DNA of 10,880 nucleotides from Acidobacteriota bacterium. GTDB lineage: Bacteria; Acidobacteriota; Blastocatellia; Pyrinomonadales; Pyrinomonadaceae. The notes beneath the pieces are model-generated. The model was not told where the DNA came from, searched no databases, and was given only the letters and a program-made list of their open reading frames with translations. The position numbers and the translations under genes were made by a program. Location of the stretch: assembly GCA_963169175.1 (NCBI GenBank), contig CAUJFK010000003.1, forward strand, positions 1-10,880, read 5' to 3'. Within the stretch, counting starts at the first letter, position 1, and each line of letters opens with the position of its first letter. This document shows, piece by piece, positions 6,844 to 10,880 of this stretch.

Positions 6844-9762
6844 ATGAAGGATAAGCTCTGGAAGCAATATATCGACGAAGACGAACGCGGCCTGCCGGTG
6901 CTGCAGCCGAGCAGCGGCATTTCGCGCCGAACGTTTTTGGAACTTCTTGGCTACACCACGGCCGCGATTGCATTGACAAGCTGCACGGCGCCTGAGCAAA
7001 AGATAATTCCATATCTGAAGCAGCCGCCTGAATTAACGCCTGGCGTAGCGAACTGGTATGCGTCAACTTGCGGCGGATGCAGTGCCGGTTGCGGCACCCT
7101 AGTAAAAGTGCGTGACGGCCGCCCGATAAAGCTTGAAGGCAATCCGGAACATCCGTTGAGCAAGGGCGGCCTTTGCCCGGTTTCACATTCCCTGATCTTC
7201 GGCCTTTATGATTCTGAACGCTTGCAGCAGCCTGCTATCAAGGGCTCACCCGCGACATGGAAAGAGATCGACGAAAAGATCGTACAACAACTAAATGCGG
7301 TAAAGGCCTCTGGCGGAAAGGTCCGTTTTCTTTCAAACACGATCAATGGCCCCACGTCTCAAGCGACGATAAATGCATTCCTCAGTCAATTTAAGGATGC
7401 GAAGCACGTAGTTTACGAACCTATCTCCACATCCGCTATCCGCCTTGCTCACGCCCGGACATACGGCGTCGAGGCATTGCCTTACTACAAGTTCGAAAAG
7501 GCGAAATTGGCCGTCAGCTTCGGCGCGGATTTTCTGGGGACCTGGATATCGCCTACCGCCTTCACCCGCGGGTATTCGCAGGCACGCGAGGTCAATGCCG
7601 TCAAGCACGAGATGCTGCGTCACATTCAATTTGAATCATGCTTCTCATTGACCGGAGCAAACGCCGACAAGCGCGTGAAGATCGCGCCGGCCGAAGAAGG
7701 AGAAGCGCTCCTTTATCTGGCCGGGCTGGTTGCCGACAAAAGCGGGGCCGTCAACGGGCTGCCTGAAGGAATCACATCGTATCAGCCAAACAAGCTTTCA
7801 GAACCAAGCAAAGCAGCGATCGAAAAGTGCGCCGAAGAACTTGTCAGAGAGAAAGGCTCGTCGCTCGTTCTTTGCGGATCGAACGATGTGGACAAGCAGC
7901 ATCTGGTCAATTTCATCAACCAAACGCTCGGCAACTATGGGACGACGATCGCATTGGGCCCGAATGCCGCGCAGGGTCGGGATGAGGATATTCAGACGCT
8001 GATCCAGGAGATGAAGGACGGAGTCGTTGCAGCCCTTTTTATCCTGAACGCAAATCCTGCTTACGATCATTTCGAAAGCACCGAATTTATAAACGCTCTG
8101 GGAAAAGTTCCGCTCAAGGTCTCGTTGAGCCCAACCCTCGATGAAACATCATCTCTCGCGGACGCTCTCTGCCCGACCCATCATTTTCTTGAGGCATGGG
8201 ATGATGCCGAAGTTGTAAGCGGGACCATTAGCCTAAATCAGCCGACCATTGCACCTCTATTTCAGACGCGGGCATACCAGGAAAGCCTGATGCGCTGGAG
8301 CGGTGACAGTCGAAATTACTACGATGTCCTGCGTGCCCGGTGGCAGACCAGCCTCTTTCCGAGGCAGGCCAAATTCAAGACATTTGATGAGTTCTGGGAC
8401 AAGTCACTTCACGACGGCGTTTATGTTGCAGCCGCAAGTGACGCGGCAGCGACGGTGTTCAAGTTAGATGGATTGAACGAAGCTGTTGTGCGGTTGGCCT
8501 CTCCGGCAAGTCCGACTGACGGGCTTACATTGGCGCTATACCCAAAGGTAACGCTGCGTGACGGCCGATTTGGGAACAATCCGTGGCTCCACGAACTTCC
8601 CGACCCGATCAGCAAAGTGACCTGGGACAACTATGCGTGCGTCTCGCCTCAAACCGCGGCTAAGTTAGGGTTGACTGAGGGCCAGGTTGTCCGGATAAAA
8701 AAGAATAACGCCGCCATCGAGGTGCCGGTTCTGATCCAGGCCGGCCAAAGCGATGATTGTGTCGCGGTCGCTCTCGGCTACGGGAGAACAAAGGCCGGAA
8801 AGATCGGCAGCAATGTCGGAGCAAATGCGTTTCCGTTCGTAGAACTTGCCAACGGAACATTTCGCTATCAGATCGGCGGCGTTGCACTTGAGCCGACCGC
8901 GAACACGGTCAGCTTTGCAAAAACGCAAACTCAGGATTCCGCTGAAGGCCGTCCGTTGATCAAAGAATATTCGCTTGCGGATTTCATCAGCGGCCACCTG
9001 CACGAAGAAAGTGAAAAGCAGATCGACCTCTGGAAGCCTCACGATTTTCCCGAGCATAAATGGGGAATGGTCGTCGATCTCAACGCATGTATCGGCTGCA
9101 ACGCATGTGTATTGAGCTGTCAGGCCGAGAACAATATTCCCGTTGTCGGCAAAGATGAGGTCCGCCGCCGCCGTGAAATGCACTGGATGAGGATCGATCG
9201 GTACTACGACGAAAGGCCCGAAGGAACGACGGCCAGATTTCAGCCAATGACATGTCAGCATTGTGACAATGCGTCGTGCGAGACCGTATGTCCAGTCCTC
9301 GCCACGGTGCACAGCAGCGAAGGCTTGAATATGCAGGTCTATAACCGCTGTGTCGGAACGCGCTACTGCGCGAACAATTGCGCATTCAAGGTGCGTCGGT
9401 TCAATTGGTTCTTGTATCCGCATGACGACATGGTCGCTAATCTGGCCCTCAATCCTGATGTGACCGTCCGCACCCGCGGTGTGATGGAAAAATGCACGTT
9501 CTGTGTACAGCGCATCGAAGAGGGCAAGATCCGCGCGCGAAACGAAGGCCGCCCGATCAAGGATGGCGAGATACAGACCGCTTGTCAGCAGAGCTGTCCG
9601 GCGAACGCGATCAGCTTTGGTGATCTAAAGGACCTCGAGAGCAGGGTCTCGACGCTCAGACATACAAAGCGGAATTATATTTTGCTGGAGGAGCTGAATC
9701 TTCGGCAGGGACTTACGTTCCTCGCGAAGGTGAACAACAACGGCGGGGACTTGGAGGGATAA
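6844..9762 (+). CDS. actB: Alternative complex III subunit ActB: MopB-like domain fused to four-cluster Fe-S domain
   Basis: Large periplasmic subunit carrying electrons from ActC-bound quinol through Fe-S clusters towards the heme subunits. It has 972 residues. The N-terminus has a Tat motif, SRRTFLE (Arg28, Arg29), a hydrophobic run, and LTSC ending at Cys47, which fits a lipobox, so a Tat-exported lipoprotein is likely. Residues about 50-740 are molybdopterin-oxidoreductase-like (B1), with a four-cysteine set C76, C79, C83 and C111 in the classical MopB [4Fe-4S] spacing. Residues about 745-972 are ferredoxin-like (B2): C749-C752-C755-C759; C804-C807-C812-C816; C836-C842-C846; and C884-C887-C914-C918. 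These fifteen cysteines predict three [4Fe-4S] and one [3Fe-4S], as in ACIII. CVGTRYC and KVRRFNWF are family signatures. ATG 6844 is the first possible start because a TGA in frame sits at 6835. No clear ribosome site precedes it, suggesting coupling to actA. PsrA/PsrB-like fusions are the main alternative, but actA and the KIIPYLKQPPEL stretch favour ActB. Confidence 0.92.
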   Translation: MKDKLWKQYIDEDERGLPVLQPSSGISRRTFLELLGYTTAAIALTSCTAPEQKIIPYLKQPPELTPGVANWYASTCGGCSAGCGTLVKVRDGRPIKLEGNPEHPLSKGGLCPVSHSLIFGLYDSERLQQPAIKGSPATWKEIDEKIVQQLNAVKASGGKVRFLSNTINGPTSQATINAFLSQFKDAKHVVYEPISTSAIRLAHARTYGVEALPYYKFEKAKLAVSFGADFLGTWISPTAFTRGYSQAREVNAVKHEMLRHIQFESCFSLTGANADKRVKIAPAEEGEALLYLAGLVADKSGAVNGLPEGITSYQPNKLSEPSKAAIEKCAEELVREKGSSLVLCGSNDVDKQHLVNFINQTLGNYGTTIALGPNAAQGRDEDIQTLIQEMKDGVVAALFILNANPAYDHFESTEFINALGKVPLKVSLSPTLDETSSLADALCPTHHFLEAWDDAEVVSGTISLNQPTIAPLFQTRAYQESLMRWSGDSRNYYDVLRARWQTSLFPRQAKFKTFDEFWDKSLHDGVYVAAASDAAATVFKLDGLNEAVVRLASPASPTDGLTLALYPKVTLRDGRFGNNPWLHELPDPISKVTWDNYACVSPQTAAKLGLTEGQVVRIKKNNAAIEVPVLIQAGQSDDCVAVALGYGRTKAGKIGSNVGANAFPFVELANGTFRYQIGGVALEPTANTVSFAKTQTQDSAEGRPLIKEYSLADFISGHLHEESEKQIDLWKPHDFPEHKWGMVVDLNACIGCNACVLSCQAENNIPVVGKDEVRRRREMHWMRIDRYYDERPEGTTARFQPMTCQHCDNASCETVCPVLATVHSSEGLNMQVYNRCVGTRYCANNCAFKVRRFNWFLYPHDDMVANLALNPDVTVRTRGVMEKCTFCVQRIEEGKIRARNEGRPIKDGEIQTACQQSCPANAISFGDLKDLESRVSTLRHTKRNYILLEELNLRQGLTFLAKVNNNGGDLEG
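9753..9757 (+). promoter_or_regulatory. Ribosome binding site of actC inside the end of actB
   Basis: GGAGG lies in the last codons of actB, 11 bases before ATG 9769. It supports 9769 as the actC start and implies coupled translation. Confidence 0.6.
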
Positions 9763-9768
9763 CCTGTA

Positions 9769-10880
9769 ATGGCAGCAGTCTTGAAAGACATTGAGTTTCA
9801 GAACTCAGACGAAGAGATACGGCTTCAAAATGAGATCGACCGCGTTACGGCCCATCCGGTCTATTCGCCTCTGCGTGAGCCGTTGATCGGCGACAATAAA
9901 TCCTACAGTGACGTTACGACAGATATTTGCGCCCTTTTCGAACGGCCGCCAGGGGCCGGCTGGTGGATATTGTTTGGTATCTCAGTAACCCTTTTGGTCA
10001 TTGGGATCATTGCCGCGGTCAACACCGTGACGTTTGGTATCGGCACGTGGGGGCTGAACAAAACTGTAGGCTGGGCATTCGGGATCACGAACTTTGTTTT
10101 CTGGATCGGCATCGGCCACGCGGGAACATTCATCTCTGCCATTCTCTTTCTATTTGCGCAAAAGTGGCGAACTTCGATCAACCGTTCGGCCGAAGCGATG
10201 ACCTTGATCGCGGTGATGTGTGCCGGAGTCTTCCCTATCCTCCACATGGGCCGCCCGTGGCTCTTTTATTGGATCATGCCATATCCAAATACACGTGGAT
10301 CGCTTTGGGTAAATTTTCGTTCGCCGCTGCTTTGGGACTTCTTTGCGATTTCGACCTATTTTACGATCTCGCTCGTGTTCTGGTATCTCGGACTTGTGCC
10401 CGATCTTGCGACGGCACGCGACAGGGCAAAAGGAAAGGCACGCAAGCTTTTTTATACAATTCTCAGTCTTGGATGGAACGGTTCGAACCGGACATGGTCA
10501 CGTTATGAGACGGTTTACGCCGTCCTTGCGGCGCTTGCAACGCCGCTCGTCCTATCCGTACACAGTATCGTTAGTTTTGATTTTGCGACATCGCTTGTTC
10601 CCGGCTGGCATTCGACCATCTTTCCGCCTTATTTCGTCGCCGGTGCCGTTTTTTCAGGCTTTGCGATGGTTACAACGCTGCTTATTCCCGTGCGGAAGAT
10701 AATGCATCTTGAAGCATACATAACCATCCGCCACCTGGACAATATGTGCAAGATCACATTGCTGACCGGTTCGATCGTTGGCTTGTCGTACCTTACGGAG
10801 CTTTTCTCTGGATTCTACAGCGGCAATACGAATGAGATCTTCGTAATCATAAATCGGATGCTCGGGCCGTACGCCTGGGC
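9769..10880 (+). CDS. actC: Alternative complex III quinol-oxidising membrane subunit ActC (NrfD/PsrC family, 3' end missing)
   Basis: Integral membrane subunit that binds and oxidises quinol and hands electrons to the Fe-S domain of ActB. The frame is open from ATG 9769 to the right edge, giving 370 residues; ActC is usually about 450-480 long, so roughly a fifth is outside the window. Residues 1-60 are a hydrophilic head with the HPVYSPLREPLI stretch. Hydrophobic segments follow near 64-86, 102-130, 142-160, 188-210, 246-268, 285-307 and 327-348, consistent with seven of the usual ten helices. Recognisable ActC/NrfD stretches are WWILFG, FWIGIGHAGTFISAIL (112-127, His117), KWRTSINRSAEAMTL (132-146), HMGRPW (159-164), PNTRGSLWVNFRSPLLWD, VLSVHSIVSFDFA (261-273) and GWHSTIFPPYFVAGAVFSGF. 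The last two are, as I recall, specific to ActC and ActF rather than PsrC. Its place after actB gives ActC rather than the later paralogue ActF. It starts 6 bases after actB. Confidence 0.92.
   Translation, partial: MAAVLKDIEFQNSDEEIRLQNEIDRVTAHPVYSPLREPLIGDNKSYSDVTTDICALFERPPGAGWWILFGISVTLLVIGIIAAVNTVTFGIGTWGLNKTVGWAFGITNFVFWIGIGHAGTFISAILFLFAQKWRTSINRSAEAMTLIAVMCAGVFPILHMGRPWLFYWIMPYPNTRGSLWVNFRSPLLWDFFAISTYFTISLVFWYLGLVPDLATARDRAKGKARKLFYTILSLGWNGSNRTWSRYETVYAVLAALATPLVLSVHSIVSFDFATSLVPGWHSTIFPPYFVAGAVFSGFAMVTTLLIPVRKIMHLEAYITIRHLDNMCKITLLTGSIVGLSYLTELFSGFYSGNTNEIFVIINRMLGPYAW

Noticed and set aside
8665..9423. 252-codon open frame on the minus strand
   Set aside because: It lies wholly opposite the conserved end of actB and its translation shows no recognisable domain; it is a by-product of codon bias in a high-GC gene.
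9927..10508. 193-codon plus-strand open frame
   Set aside because: It overlaps actC in another frame. The actC frame has clear NrfD motifs and hydrophobic helices, while this one is a low-hydrophobicity mix.

Overview
The window is one densely packed plus-strand gene cluster with no visible break. Its first part is a membrane-bound respiratory nitrate reductase operon, narG-narH-narJ-narI, with narG cut by the left edge. It is followed without a promoter-sized gap by the first three genes of an alternative complex III (ACIII): actA, actB and actC, with actC cut by the right edge. Intergenic gaps are 15, 7, 27, 3, 12 and 6 bases, so all seven genes are probably co-transcribed. There are no RNA genes, mobile elements, CRISPR arrays or gene-free stretches over 300 bases.

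The layout is as follows. Bases 3-3281 encode the molybdenum catalytic subunit NarG, lacking about the first 137 residues by comparison with E. coli NarG. Bases 3297-4793 encode the four-cluster iron-sulfur subunit NarH, and 4801-5442 the assembly chaperone NarJ. Bases 5470-6240 encode the di-heme b quinol oxidase subunit NarI. Bases 6244-6831 encode a pentaheme, membrane-anchored cytochrome c (ActA). Bases 6844-9762 encode a Tat-exported protein joining a molybdopterin-oxidoreductase-like domain to a four-cluster ferredoxin domain (ActB). From 9769 to the right edge runs an NrfD/PsrC-family quinol-binding membrane protein (ActC).

The two modules make chemical sense together. NarGHI oxidises quinol and reduces nitrate to nitrite on the cytoplasmic side. 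ACIII also oxidises quinol but passes electrons to periplasmic cytochrome c or directly to a terminal reductase or oxidase, replacing cytochrome bc1. A cell expressing both could feed nitrate reduction and, through cytochrome c, later denitrification steps or an oxidase. That link is inferred from gene order only.

The organism is a bacterium of moderately high GC. ACIII is typical of Acidobacteriota, Bacteroidota, Chloroflexota, Planctomycetota, Rhodothermota and some Proteobacteria. The sequence resembles none of the well-known proteobacterial nar operons closely, and an acidobacterial (Blastocatellia-like) source is a tentative guess. Base composition and codon style look even across the window, so there is no sign that one module was recently pasted next to the other.
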